The notes: generated from the letters alone by a model not told the origin. Positions 34,191-42,165 are shown, counted from the first letter of the stretch. The stretch: DNA of 42,165 nucleotides from Holdemanella sp. MSK.7.32 (GCF_024460475.1 NZ_JANFYN010000020.1:1-42165), one strand, 5' to 3'. Translations and numbers: made by a program.

Positions 34191-35524
34191 AAATTCAAGC
34201 TCCTTTCATATTCTTTTTGTGTTTGAATACGCTCATCTTCTAATGTATTCACCATTTTTAATTTATCTTGAATATCAGGAACTCTCTTTTCTATATCTTC
34301 ACATATTTTGATTTCCTTTTTCCCATGTGCAATTTTAGAAGTTAACGTATCCCGATCCATTTCTAATTGCTTTTTCAAATTTGGATCACGCGTTCTTTTA
34401 ATTTTATTGTAGATAGATCTTCTTTGATTCATCCAAGATTCTATTTCTTTATTTAGAGATACTTTAAAGGCAAGCACATCTTCGATTGTTTCTAGATTAT
34501 GCTTACCTACAAAAGTATTTTCATTTGTAATTTTATCCATGTATATCAAATCCTTTCTTAACTGTGGACTTGGATATTTCTGTCTTTTTCCTTTAGGTCG
34601 TATGATTCCTAATTCAAAACAATATCTAATATATAAAGCCTTGATTCCTTTTAATTTTGTATGATCACCATGATATTCTTTACATGGCACAATATCCTTA
34701 ACTGGCTGCATTGGAAATAAATAATTGTTGTTGATTCGTTCCATGATATGTTCCTCATCATATCGGCCATCACGAGCAAGTTTATAGAATCGAAACTTTC
34801 TTTGCGACTGTGGATGTTTTAAAGTCCAGTGCTTGCCAGTTAAATCAACTACGTACCCAATATCTTCAAGCCCTGATTTCATTTGATCTAAAGTTCTAGC
34901 ATACGCTAATACAGAATCCACATCATAACGAATAATCTTTCTAAAATAGATGCCGTCCTTTTTTTCTGCATTCCACTCTCCATAATTCATGGCTTTTCCT
35001 TCTGGTTTTTCAATAACATTCAAACCATGCTGTTTACATATTGCATCATTCAATTCTCGAAAATGATCAATATCTTTTTTCCGGTTATCATACTTCATGC
35101 CATCTACCCAGGAAACTGAATTCACAACAAAGTGATTATGCAAATGGTCTTTATCTAAATGTGTAGATACAACGACTTCAAATCGATTTCCCCACATTTG
35201 TTTCGCCAATTGCACACCTAATGAATGACATTCTTCTGGCGTTACTTCACCTGGTTTAAAAGATTGGACTGCATGAAAGGCAAGTCTTCCATCCATCTTG
35301 TTGTAGGAAAGCTTTGTATTCATCATTTGCTTTAGTGATGTACTAGGTTCGCAATTAATTCCAGTAATATATTCTTTCTCATTTGTTTTATATCCCTGGG
35401 TTGTATATGCCAACACTTCTTTTAATCCATCGCTTAATTCTTCTTTTGTCTTATCCGAATTTTCAATATAGTTTAAAACTCTTCTCAAATCATCCTTTAC
35501 TGCCCATATTTTTGTGATTGCCAT
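34187..35524 (-). CDS. Relaxase (MobA/VirD2 type, MOBP)
   Basis: 445 residues. Motif I near the start has a likely catalytic Tyr19 (VLNYIENSDKT); motif III is STHLDKDHLHNHFVVN with His122, Asp124, His127, His129 and His131 as metal ligands. A coiled-coil C-terminus (about 340-440) follows the nuclease domain. It nicks the oriT strand and pilots it during transfer. MobC is encoded just upstream with 28 bases of overlap, PcfB just downstream. Complete, usual length for Tn1549-like relaxases. Confidence 0.9.
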   Translation of the reverse strand: MAITKIWAVKDDLRRVLNYIENSDKTKEELSDGLKEVLAYTTQGYKTNEKEYITGINCEPSTSLKQMMNTKLSYNKMDGRLAFHAVQSFKPGEVTPEECHSLGVQLAKQMWGNRFEVVVSTHLDKDHLHNHFVVNSVSWVDGMKYDNRKKDIDHFRELNDAICKQHGLNVIEKPEGKAMNYGEWNAEKKDGIYFRKIIRYDVDSVLAYARTLDQMKSGLEDIGYVVDLTGKHWTLKHPQSQRKFRFYKLARDGRYDEEHIMERINNNYLFPMQPVKDIVPCKEYHGDHTKLKGIKALYIRYCFELGIIRPKGKRQKYPSPQLRKDLIYMDKITNENTFVGKHNLETIEDVLAFKVSLNKEIESWMNQRRSIYNKIKRTRDPNLKKQLEMDRDTLTSKIAHGKKEIKICEDIEKRVPDIQDKLKMVNTLEDERIQTQKEYERSLNL

Positions 35525-35856
35525 ACTTCCTCCATATTGATAGGTTGCCGAATCAAAAGCATAATTTCGTTAATTTGTTTTTGAAGCGCCTCATAATTTT
35601 CCATATAAACTGAATCATCCATTTTATTTTGTGTATAAACTGCTCCAGCTATTCCGTTAATACTCTCTGCAATTTGTCTTAATACTTGGGTTACTTCTAC
35701 AAGCTCGACACTAGGTGCTGGCCTAGGAACCAAGCCATTTATACACATACGTAAATAAGATTCTCTTGATTGTCCTGAATATTTCACCAATTCATTAAGA
35801 TGATTCCATTCACTATCCGATAAACGAATGACAAATTGTTTATTTCTTTTCCGCAT
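35497..35856 (-). CDS. MobC-type relaxosome protein
   Basis: 119 residues from ATG 35856 (MRKRNKQFVIRLSDSEW); an upstream in-frame start at 35901 would run through the DUF3789-like gene and is less likely. N-terminal ribbon-helix-helix fold (FVIRLSDSEWNHLNEL, then SRESYLRMCINGLVPRP) is typical for MobC accessory proteins that bind oriT next to the relaxase. The gene overlaps the small DUF3789-like ORF upstream by 17 bases and the relaxase downstream. Confidence 0.85.
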   Translation of the reverse strand: MRKRNKQFVIRLSDSEWNHLNELVKYSGQSRESYLRMCINGLVPRPAPSVELVEVTQVLRQIAESINGIAGAVYTQNKMDDSVYMENYEALQKQINEIMLLIRQPINMEEVWQSQKYGQ

Positions 35857-35950
35857 CTTTATAAAAAGCACCTTGTATAAACAAAATATAGAAAACTCCA
35901 ATAATCAAACCACCCAGGAAACTTAATAAACTTATCGTTACTGTACTCAT
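35840..35950 (-). CDS. Tiny membrane protein, DUF3789-like
   Basis: 36 residues: one membrane helix (SLLSFLGGLIIGVFYILFI) and a short charged end KDAEKK. Excellent ribosome binding site (GGAGGTG) ten bases upstream and overlap with mobC in another frame. Very small single-helix proteins with GG in the helix (DUF3789) occur at this place in Tn1549 relatives. Role unknown. Confidence 0.6.
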   Translation of the reverse strand: MSTVTISLLSFLGGLIIGVFYILFIQGAFYKDAEKK

Positions 35951-35971
35951 ATTTAATATTCACCTCCGCAA

Positions 35972-36087
35972 AAAAGAGCTACCAACTCTTTTGATAGCTC
36001 AGGGTCTTAGGGATGTTCCCTAAATACTTGTCTTTGGATATCCAAAGACGTTGCTTGCTACAACTGTAGACATTAATTGTCTGCAGT
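35972..36087. other. Hairpin cluster, candidate oriT plus terminator
   Basis: Four dyads in a row: GAGCTA/TAGCTC (35976-36000), which on the minus strand ends in TTTTTT and acts as a terminator; TTAGGGA-N3-TCCCTAA (36007-36023); the 20-bp perfect palindrome GTCTTTGGATATCCAAAGAC (36030-36049); and ACTGTAGACA-N5-TGTCTGCAGT (36063-36087). The cluster lies directly upstream of DUF3789-mobC-relaxase, the usual place of oriT. The nick site is not identified. Confidence 0.5.
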
Positions 36088-36288
36088 CTTTTTCTTATCA
36101 GGTATAAGATCTGCTAGATCCTGATTCATTTTTTCTAACATTTCTTTTTTCTGATTTAGTAATTTTAAATTTGAAGATAAGGTATTATTTTCTTCTATTA
36201 GAAATTTTATCTTTTCCTCATTTTTAGTTTTCCTTTTTTCAATAAACGAAATTCGCTTAACGATATCTTCGTATTTAATCATTTTCAA
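36073..36288 (-). CDS. Small coiled-coil protein
   Basis: 71 residues, almost entirely a predicted coiled coil with heptad Leu/Ile (IEKRKTKNEEKIKFLIEENN, NLKLLNQKKEMLEKMNQDL) and a Lys-rich end. No family recognised with certainty. It follows the DUF5688-like gene by 11 bases. Its last bases lie in the first hairpin of the oriT-like cluster. Confidence 0.6.
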   Translation of the reverse strand: MKMIKYEDIVKRISFIEKRKTKNEEKIKFLIEENNTLSSNLKLLNQKKEMLEKMNQDLADLIPDKKKTADN

Positions 36289-36299
36289 TTCTCCAAATC

Positions 36300-36998
36300 T
36301 TAATGAAGTAATTGTGAATATCTCTGCTTATTGATTCTCTTTTCATAATCATCTGATTTTTCTAAAACATGATTATCCTTATCATAATGATATAAAATAT
36401 CAGATAGCTTTTTATCTTGATCCATAAAACTAGGACCATTCATAAGTAAAAGCATTTCTTTCAATCGATCCGTATTCAATGTTGGAGAATCACATAAAGC
36501 TAAACATTCATCTGTTGAAGAAGGAACAATATAAAGATCATGTCCTAATTTTTCAGCTAGATCATTCAAAACTCCGGAATAAAAAATTGTTGCTGCTCCA
36601 TCCGTTCTATGTTCATTTGTCAAAACTACAAAATGCCTATCTTCATGTTGCCATGCTTCTTGTTCTGGAACTCCAGTCAGTAATGTTTCAAGTGGAATAA
36701 TTTCTGGTTTCATCATATTTGGTGATGAAATCAATGCATCATTGTGCAACTGCGATACATCAATGCCATAATGATCAAGCATTTCATTTGTAACTCTAGC
36801 TGAGCAAAATTGATCATCAGTTGTTTTAATCATCACTCTATATACAATCGCTAAATCTCCAATAACTGTATGTGGCTCCATAGATAATTCTTCTTTATTA
36901 GTTTCTGCATTAATTACATTCATGAATAAGAAATCTTTAACTGAATTGTAATCAAGTAATGCATTTACATCTTCTAAAACTTTATCATTGTGAATCAT
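36300..36998 (-). CDS. DUF5688-like protein
   Basis: 232 residues, soluble and acidic. The order VYRVMIK, ARVTNEMLDHYGIDVSQLH, ALISSPN, then FVVLTNEHRTDGAATIFYSG, YIVPSSTDECLAL matches the DUF5688 family found in many Clostridial conjugative elements. The N-terminal part is shorter than I expect for that family. Two bases separate it from the preceding 30-residue ORF. Function unknown. Confidence 0.65.
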   Translation of the reverse strand: MIHNDKVLEDVNALLDYNSVKDFLFMNVINAETNKEELSMEPHTVIGDLAIVYRVMIKTTDDQFCSARVTNEMLDHYGIDVSQLHNDALISSPNMMKPEIIPLETLLTGVPEQEAWQHEDRHFVVLTNEHRTDGAATIFYSGVLNDLAEKLGHDLYIVPSSTDECLALCDSPTLNTDRLKEMLLLMNGPSFMDQDKKLSDILYHYDKDNHVLEKSDDYEKRINKQRYSQLLH

Positions 36999-36999
36999 A

Positions 37000-37092
37000 T
37001 TATTCGTCCTCTCCTTCTTCTAATTTTTCAAAATAAAAAGCCAATCTTTCAAGATTGACTGTATTAAAATCACACGTTTCTAAATCATTCAT
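37000..37092 (-). CDS. Tiny acidic ORF
   Basis: 30 residues from ATG 37092 (MNDLETCDFNTVNLERLAFY, acidic end). GAGGA eight bases upstream and a stop-start overlap with the preceding gene (DIDNE end) support translation here; the longer in-frame start at 37188 lies in the previous gene and reads a shadow. No family recognised. Confidence 0.45.
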   Translation of the reverse strand: MNDLETCDFNTVNLERLAFYFEKLEEGEDE

Positions 37093-37414
37093 TATCAATA
37101 TCCTCAACTTCTTGATACAAGCCAAAAAGCGGATCCTGTGTATCAACTTCGTCCACATCTTCTTCATAACTGTCAATTGCGTAAACAATATATTCTACAA
37201 TATCACTAAACATATTTTGTTGTACTTGTTCTAAAGCTTTAATTCCTTCTTCATAAGAAACTGCATCCAAAATATTTGTAGAAGATTCTCTACGATACAT
37301 ATATTCTGTAATTGTGTCTTCTACAGTTTCAAACATTAACAATTGTGCCTGAACAATTTGTTTGTCTTCAGATTTTAAATTTGAATAATTATAAATTCTA
37401 GTGTTGTAAGTCAT
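37085..37414 (-). CDS. Hypothetical 109-residue acidic protein
   Basis: Starting at ATG 37414 (MTYNTRIYNYSNLKSEDKQI), which has AAAGGAGG ten bases upstream; the in-frame start at 37459 is inside the previous gene. Soluble, helical and very acidic at the end (EEDVDEVDTQDP). No family recognised. It overlaps both neighbours, so it belongs to the 36073-37946 accessory operon. Confidence 0.6.
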   Translation of the reverse strand: MTYNTRIYNYSNLKSEDKQIVQAQLLMFETVEDTITEYMYRRESSTNILDAVSYEEGIKALEQVQQNMFSDIVEYIVYAIDSYEEDVDEVDTQDPLFGLYQEVEDIDNE

Positions 37415-37946
37415 TCTTTTTTCCTCCTTTTGACTTAGGTTTTTCCATTTCCATCTCATCTAATTCAACAGAATAAACACGATCATTTTGTTGCTCTCCA
37501 AATATCTGAGCCATCAATTCACTATCATTCTTTGTTGCTTCGTATGAATCCAAATATGCATTATCCACTAAATGGAATTTTTTCTTTTGTGTTTTCTCAC
37601 TTTCCACTAATTCTGTGGCCGTTATCTTTAATGCTGCTTCTTCATTTAGTTCCAAGCTATCTGGAGTCTTATTCAAATCCATCAACAACAGTGTTTCATT
37701 AAACAAGATGGGTTCTTCCTCTTTTAATGTTTTCATTTGTTTAAACATAATATTTAAAAATTGTTTTTTCACTTGATCATTAACCAATACTTCTACCGGC
37801 TGATCTAAAATATCTTTATAATGCTTTGATGGCACTACGGTTGGTTGTTTTGTGTCTGGATTGATATATGCATAAGTCATACGACTAATATTTTCACAGA
37901 CCTCTTTGATCTTCATTTTTTGAAATAAATCAAATTGTTTATTCAA
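37398..37946 (-). CDS. Hypothetical 182-residue element protein
   Basis: A soluble protein, Glu/Lys/Leu-rich, mostly helical, with a Lys/Gly tail (KPKSKGGKK). No domain recognised. First gene of the accessory operon downstream of the toxin-antitoxin pair; the terminator at 37984-38003 lies just upstream, so a promoter must exist between them or some read-through occurs. Moderate ribosome binding site (GAGGTGG). Confidence 0.55.
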   Translation of the reverse strand: MNKQFDLFQKMKIKEVCENISRMTYAYINPDTKQPTVVPSKHYKDILDQPVEVLVNDQVKKQFLNIMFKQMKTLKEEEPILFNETLLLMDLNKTPDSLELNEEAALKITATELVESEKTQKKKFHLVDNAYLDSYEATKNDSELMAQIFGEQQNDRVYSVELDEMEMEKPKSKGGKKNDLQH

Positions 37947-37983
37947 ATTAATCCACCTCTTTCTAAATTTGTGTAATAAAAAA

Positions 37984-38003
37984 GAGAAAGCGTAAACTTT
38001 CTC
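37984..38003 (-). terminator. Terminator of the toxin-antitoxin operon
   Basis: GAGAAAG-N6-CTTTCTC, followed on the minus strand by TTTTTTATT. It lies nine bases after the toxin stop. Confidence 0.8.
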
Positions 38004-38011
38004 AAAAAGAA

Positions 38012-38326
38012 TTATTTAATTTTATTTTCGTAATCTTGTAATTGATGATAAATACCATCTATAAAAACTATTGAATTTTCAATGCGATACAACAAGAAAT
38101 ATTTAGTTTTATCTAAATTTAATCTTCGATACCCCTTGCTTCGAAGTCTAGAATTCAAACACAGTTGAAATGACTCAGCAGAATTACTTAATACGAACTT
38201 TCCATTTTCAACAGAATCGATAAAATGACTTGCCGCTTGTTTATTACGCAAGTGAAAAAGAAGATATTCTACAATAGAATCCATATCTTCTAAAGCATTT
38301 TCAGTAAATATTACTTTATAATCCAT
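38012..38326 (-). CDS. RelE/ParE-family toxin
   Basis: 104 residues with the RelE/ParE fold order: KVIFTENALEDMDSIVEYL (strand-helix-helix), then SRLRSKGYRRLNLDKTKYFLLYRIE with basic residues and FIDGIYHQLQDY at the end. Such toxins cut mRNA on the ribosome or poison gyrase; which one is not clear. It overlaps the antitoxin gene by 11 bases. Complete; probably stabilises the element. Confidence 0.85.
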   Translation of the reverse strand: MDYKVIFTENALEDMDSIVEYLLFHLRNKQAASHFIDSVENGKFVLSNSAESFQLCLNSRLRSKGYRRLNLDKTKYFLLYRIENSIVFIDGIYHQLQDYENKIK

Positions 38327-38609
38327 ATTTATTTCTAATGCTATCTATTGCTATATCTGCATCTATTACTTTGCCTTCTCTAGATTGAACTCTAGAAGAA
38401 GCAAGTCTATCCAAAAACTCATCTTCTGTCATAATTTTCATTTCTTTTGTTTTATTGAATTTTTTAATTTCAAAAGGAATTCCATCATAAGCAACTGCTT
38501 GAGTTAAAAACATACGAATTGCACTCGTTGTATCTGTACCTAATTCCTTAAATAATGCATCTGCCTTAGATTTTAAATCATCATCCACTCTTACTTGAAT
38601 AGTAGACAT
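38316..38609 (-). CDS. RelB/DinJ-family antitoxin
   Basis: 97 residues. N-terminal ribbon-helix-helix (IQVRVDDDLKSKADALFKEL, then TTSAIRMFLTQAVAYDGIPF), the RelB/DinJ signature, and a C-terminal toxin-binding tail. Binds its own promoter and neutralises the toxin encoded downstream with an 11-base overlap. Start has GGAGGTGA upstream. Confidence 0.9.
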   Translation of the reverse strand: MSTIQVRVDDDLKSKADALFKELGTDTTSAIRMFLTQAVAYDGIPFEIKKFNKTKEMKIMTEDEFLDRLASSRVQSREGKVIDADIAIDSIRNKYGL

Positions 38610-38631
38610 ACAGCATCACCTCCATATTTAA

Positions 38632-38660
38632 ATTATATGCAATTTCATTGCTATTGTATA
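38632..38660 (-). promoter_or_regulatory. Toxin-antitoxin promoter and operator
   Basis: Minus-strand TATAAT at 38637-38632 with the dyad GCAAT-TTC-ATTGC (38639-38651) just upstream, the expected place for RelB binding. The -35 is weak. Confidence 0.55.
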
Positions 38661-38751
38661 TAAAAAACATTACTTATTAATCACAATTACATTATTTTGT
38701 ATCCTCATTATCTTCAAAAAGTAATAAATGTTTTGAAGATATTTTGTAACG

Positions 38752-38783
38752 AAAAATCCTTCACCTAATGGCGAAGGATTTTA
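38752..38783 (-). terminator. Terminator after the primase-like gene
   Basis: AAATCCTTC/GAAGGATTT stem with a loop of about ten bases; on the minus strand it is followed by TTTTTCGTT. It separates the upstream element genes from the toxin-antitoxin pair. Confidence 0.75.
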
Positions 38784-38880
38784 CTTTCAACCCAACCATT
38801 TATATTCCGCATATTGGTCAGCGGTAAACTTTCAACCCAACCATTTATACCCCGCATATTAGTCAGCGGCAAACTTTCAT
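38783..38880. repeat. 45-bp tandem repeat, two copies plus a partial third
   Basis: Copies start at 38783 and 38828 (ACTTTCAACCCAACCATTTA...) with 4 differences in 45 positions, and a partial third starts at 38873. Each copy contains GCGG and CCGC arms that can pair. It lies between the primase-like gene and its terminator. Bases 38881-38967 show nothing else. Possible origin or regulatory RNA. Confidence 0.75.
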
Positions 38881-38967
38881 ACTAACTAACTAATTAGCTA
38901 GTAATGTACTTCTTTTTACAACTCTATCTTAGCAAGCGTACAAGTGATAGTCAATTTGAATGCTGAT

Positions 38968-39891
38968 TCATATTTTTATACTTACTAATTCCTCATTTAC
39001 ATCTTTAAAGTTCACAGGATGATTATCAAAACATTGGTAGTTGCATCTCGCAATCATCATAATCTTTTGTGTTGCACCTCTACCTACTTCATCATTATCC
39101 AAATGAAAAACAATAATTTGAACATTTGGATTTCTTTCTAAAAAGGCATTTAATGCAATCGGCATATCAGCTTCATTTTTTTCTGCTATCTTTTCACAAG
39201 CTCCACCTAAAGATAAATAATTAAAAGACCTGTAATCAATATCCTCCATTTTTAATAGTGTCATATAAGACAATAAATCAATAGCTGCTTCAAAAATATG
39301 AAGAACATTGCTTTCTTTATTTTGATAATTAAAACTAAACGCCTTATTACTTCCTGTATGTTCTAATTTAAAATCTTTAAATATATTTCGCTTAAATGCA
39401 TAAGCTGGCATATCACCATCATATCCAACAAACACAGCGTTTCGAAAATTTGCTGACTGATAAAGCATCCCTTTAGATATAAAATAATCAACAATTTCTC
39501 TATCTATTTTTCGCGTTTCACACAAATAACGAATCACTAAATTATTGTTTTTATCTTTCTCAGGAAGCTCAAATGGTTTAGTTTCTTTTTTATGATAATA
39601 CGTTACAACCGGATCACTAATGTTCATTAAACTTGCCAAATAGTTACACGCTTCTTTAAAATCATATCCTTCTACAGCAATCAAATAATCCAATGCAGTC
39701 GTACCACCTACACCTTGCGACCACCAATACCACTTGCCGTTTGAAAAGTGCAATGAATCATGTTCTCTATGATAGTAATCCTTCTTTCCATTTTTTACTA
39801 ATAGTGAAGGATGATAGTTATTTAAATAGTCAAATGCCGATAGTGTCCTAACTTTTTCAAGAACCGATTTCCGAATAAACTTTTTGCTCAT
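38968..39891 (-). CDS. Toprim primase-like protein (DUF3991)
   Basis: 307 residues. The N-terminal DUF3991-type domain (HREHDSLHFSNGKWYWWSQG, then GGTTALDYLI) is a CHC2-like fold without the zinc cysteines; the C-terminal half is a Toprim domain with a Glu in IFEAAIDLLSY and the acidic pair in IIVFHLDNDEVGRGA. These proteins accompany conjugative elements and probably prime synthesis of the complementary strand. Overlap of four bases with the ArdC-like gene. Confidence 0.8.
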   Translation of the reverse strand: MSKKFIRKSVLEKVRTLSAFDYLNNYHPSLLVKNGKKDYYHREHDSLHFSNGKWYWWSQGVGGTTALDYLIAVEGYDFKEACNYLASLMNISDPVVTYYHKKETKPFELPEKDKNNNLVIRYLCETRKIDREIVDYFISKGMLYQSANFRNAVFVGYDGDMPAYAFKRNIFKDFKLEHTGSNKAFSFNYQNKESNVLHIFEAAIDLLSYMTLLKMEDIDYRSFNYLSLGGACEKIAEKNEADMPIALNAFLERNPNVQIIVFHLDNDEVGRGATQKIMMIARCNYQCFDNHPVNFKDVNEELVSIKI

Positions 39892-41567
39892 TTTTCCAAC
39901 TCCTTTAGTTTAGGTGCCATCATTCCAATACCATTCTGTTTACAAAAGCTTCTTACAGCATTTGGATTTTCTTTGATAGAAAGTTCTTTGTCTTCCGTAT
40001 AAATAGTTTGCACTTTATACTTTTGATCAACAACATTTGTGAGCCATTCATGCATAAAATGATTCAGTTCTCGAGCACGAGTTGAATCCCCATCTACTCT
40101 TTCAAAGTATTGAAGTGAATCCTGCTGATAGGTCTGTGGATATAGCATCCTGTTCTTTTTATCAACAGTAAATTCAACATCTGGATCAGCCATCACATCA
40201 CCATTTAAAACATAGTTATGGGCCATAGCCAATCGATCATCCCCAATAATTTCGATATTTAAATCCATATAATTAGGTGTTCCATATTTCATATAATATG
40301 CACTGTTTGTTAATAAAGGATTAGCTATTTTTTCGAATAGCTCATAGTTTCTTCTTTCAATCGAATGATCCATAAACCAGGATTGTTTTTGATCAAATTC
40401 TTCATTCATAAATGCATCATAACAAGCACTATGCAAAGCAAATTGATAGACTTCATTATTCTGATACAAATGATCTTGTACTCTATATTCTTTATTATCT
40501 GTCAATAGATTTGATATTTCTTGATCAATCGTTTCATGAATATCTGAAGTTGTAATATTTGAATCCGACAACACTTCTTTATACTTGTCCATCACGGATG
40601 CAATTTTAAGTACAATATCATGATTCAATTCTTCCATTTCTACTGGAGTAATATATTGATTTTCCTTTTCTAGCATATGCAAATTCTCCTTAAACACCGG
40701 TTCTATTAGTTCAATCATTTCGTGTGCTTTACTCTGAATATTCACTAAAATAGATTTCAACTCACTGTAATCCTTGTTCGCATAAGATGCGATATAGCCA
40801 AATGAATATTCAGAAGTATCAATTCCAAAATGATCACAAATAACAAAAGCCAACGATTCTGCTTCAATTTCTCGTTGGCTTTGATTTTTATCAGTTGCTT
40901 TATGAAGTATACTGTGAGCATACTCATGTATTAATGTTTTTGCGGTTTGTAAATCCTCTAAATCTTTATTAATGACAATCTTATCTTTCCTTGGCGAATA
41001 ATATCCTTTAGCTCCAGTCATAAAACTAAGATCTTCAGTTTCTGTTTTAAATTCAATTGGTATTGTGCATACAGACTGAATAGTTTGAATAATTGCTTTC
41101 ACTCCATTACTAGAACCTGTCAAATCATGAACTAAAGATGGAAGAGGATCTCCTGAAGTTTGTGAAATATCAAAGACTGTCGTTGTTTTAAAATGTGTCA
41201 GATTAACTACACGCATTTCCTGGACTGGATTTCCAGACTCATCTAAAATCACATTTCCATTCTCGTCGTGTTTATTCATTAATCTATCCTCTTTCGTTGT
41301 AACTGGAGCTAGAATCATCAATCCTTTTTCACCCTTATTTACATGACGATTAAAATTTGTCTGCCAGGCACGATAACCAGCTACCAAACTAGCCTCCGGC
41401 TTCTGTGACAATATTAATAAAGTGTTATTCAAAGAATAACTATGAAACTTACTTAAACAAGATAGATACTGTTTAAAAGATTCAGAAGAATAAACATCCT
41501 TTACTCCTTGCTCAATCATTGAAAAAGCCTGTTTAGTTTTCTCATCTTGAGATTTAAATTCTGCCAT
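39888..41567 (-). CDS. ArdC/LtrC-like antirestriction protein with zincin domain
   Basis: 559 residues. The N-terminal ssDNA-binding domain (YSLNNTLLILSQKPEASLVA, then GYRAW, GEKGLMIL) belongs to the ArdC N-terminal/LtrC family; an ImmA/IrrE-like zincin motif LIHEYAHSILH follows at about residue 205-215 with a Glu (EIEAESLAFV) downstream. The C-terminal half (about 330-559) is of unknown function. In conjugative elements such proteins protect entering ssDNA. It begins the DNA-processing pair with the primase-like gene. Start with GGATGGTG upstream. Confidence 0.8.
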   Translation of the reverse strand: MAEFKSQDEKTKQAFSMIEQGVKDVYSSESFKQYLSCLSKFHSYSLNNTLLILSQKPEASLVAGYRAWQTNFNRHVNKGEKGLMILAPVTTKEDRLMNKHDENGNVILDESGNPVQEMRVVNLTHFKTTTVFDISQTSGDPLPSLVHDLTGSSNGVKAIIQTIQSVCTIPIEFKTETEDLSFMTGAKGYYSPRKDKIVINKDLEDLQTAKTLIHEYAHSILHKATDKNQSQREIEAESLAFVICDHFGIDTSEYSFGYIASYANKDYSELKSILVNIQSKAHEMIELIEPVFKENLHMLEKENQYITPVEMEELNHDIVLKIASVMDKYKEVLSDSNITTSDIHETIDQEISNLLTDNKEYRVQDHLYQNNEVYQFALHSACYDAFMNEEFDQKQSWFMDHSIERRNYELFEKIANPLLTNSAYYMKYGTPNYMDLNIEIIGDDRLAMAHNYVLNGDVMADPDVEFTVDKKNRMLYPQTYQQDSLQYFERVDGDSTRARELNHFMHEWLTNVVDQKYKVQTIYTEDKELSIKENPNAVRSFCKQNGIGMMAPKLKELEK

Positions 41568-41603
41568 AACATCACCATCCTTTCTAAATCAGGCAAAAAG
41601 AAA

Positions 41604-41621
41604 AGCACTAGCTGAAGTGCT
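41604..41621 (-). terminator. Terminator after the zinc-ribbon gene
   Basis: AGCACT-N6-AGTGCT on the minus strand followed by TTTCTTTTT. It lies about 80 bases after the stop of the frameshifted gene and 37 bases before the ArdC-like start. Confidence 0.7.
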
Positions 41622-41700
41622 AATGCTTATCGAAGCTCAGGTAAACCTAAACTGTTAATTGTTTTTATAATGATAGACCAGGTTGTTTCATCACAAATAT

Positions 41701-42127
41701 CTAAATCATCATAGTTTTCATTCCATTCTTTAATGTAGAATATATATTATGGATAAACTTCTTATATTCCTTTTCAGTTAAATCAATATTTGTTTCACAC
41801 TCTAAATTAGTAAGAGAATCAATATAAGTTGCGATGAATCGATTTTCTTTCTTCTCGACAATGATTTTTTTGATAACCTTGATGAAATTCACCAATTTTA
41901 AATTCAACACAAGTAGTTTCAGCTTCATCAACAGGCAAGAATGAATAATAAACATCTTGATTACAATAGAAACAATGACGAGATGCAGGAGGAATCATCT
42001 TTTCGCAACCTGCAAGATATACTCTCTGTTCATCAATATCTTTTTGAAGTTTGTCATCCATTACAGGAAAGCCATAAATGATTTGTGCTGTTTCATGTCC
42101 ACAATGAGGGCAACGTATATGTGTCAA
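41701..42127 (-). pseudogene. Zinc-ribbon element protein, split by an A7 frameshift
   Basis: From a TTG start at 42127 (in-frame TGA just upstream) the reading THIRCPHCGHETAQ contains a first CxxC; PASRHCFYCNQDVYYSF holds a second, giving a small zinc ribbon. At a run of seven A on the minus strand (41871-41865) the frame leaves what looks like the natural continuation: dropping one A continues GYQKIIVEKKENRFIATY, ending in 41701 (the ORF from 41955 to 41701 carries this tail). The whole protein would be about 141 residues. Either a real mutation, a sequencing error in the homopolymer, or ribosomal slippage. Confidence 0.6.
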
Positions 42128-42165
42128 ATAAAATCACTTCTTTCTAGGAAACTATTTAATTTTCC

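Noticed and set aside
38783..38880. CRISPR array from the 45-bp repeats
   Set aside because: Copies are directly adjacent with no unique spacers between them.

Overview
The window is very AT-rich DNA from a low-GC Firmicute. Gene style (AT-rich codons, gut-type Tn1549-like conjugative genes, Clo7bot-type peptide genes) fits Clostridia or Erysipelotrichia; I cannot name the species. No rRNA, tRNA or core housekeeping gene is visible: everything is accessory or mobile.

Left part (1-23,000) is a patchwork of antimicrobial-peptide-type modules, broken genes and repeats. 1,833-4,529 is an ABC ATPase / permease / M50-type membrane protease operon (Yyd/Skf-like layout) without a visible peptide gene. 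4,608-14,436 is a stretch bounded by two nearly identical inverted blocks of 23-bp units. It holds dead fragments (ABC ATPase, Xre regulator, CHAP hydrolase) and one intact-looking Cys-rich peptide (Clo7bot/CcpM-type) cluster: radical SAM maturase, TIGR04066-type protein, acyl-carrier-like protein, ABC transporter with two permeases, 61-residue precursor and an exporter. 14,547-15,390 carries a minus-strand M50-like protease behind a double-glycine peptide whose core is open but whose leader start is broken. 15,862-16,670 is a secreted protein plus a small membrane protein. 16,690-17,060 is a group II intron reverse transcriptase relic. 17,373-19,061 is a BlaI / BlaR1-type M56 sensor / small secreted peptide operon. 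19,705-22,868 is a lactococcin 972-type system (precursor, DUF1430 membrane protein, ABC ATPase).

Right part (23,693-42,127) is the conjugation region of a Tn1549-like integrative and conjugative element, nearly all on the minus strand, so transcription runs right to left: zinc-ribbon protein (frameshifted), ArdC-like antirestriction/zincin protein, Toprim primase-like protein, RelB/RelE-type toxin-antitoxin, small accessory genes with a DUF5688-like protein, a candidate oriT, DUF3789, MobC, relaxase, PcfB (DUF3801), VirD4 coupling protein, Maff2, VirB6, PrgI, VirB4 and a lysozyme/CHAP cell-wall hydrolase. The integrase and element ends are not recognised here.

The most interesting insertion is a two-gene module at 28,305-30,189, between VirB6 and PrgI: an AAA ATPase overlapping a TOPRIM-like protein, under its own promoter with two matched palindromic operators. 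By architecture it resembles AbiL/PARIS-type anti-phage systems and is the best candidate for an undescribed system. All functions are inferred from reading the sequence; no database search was run.
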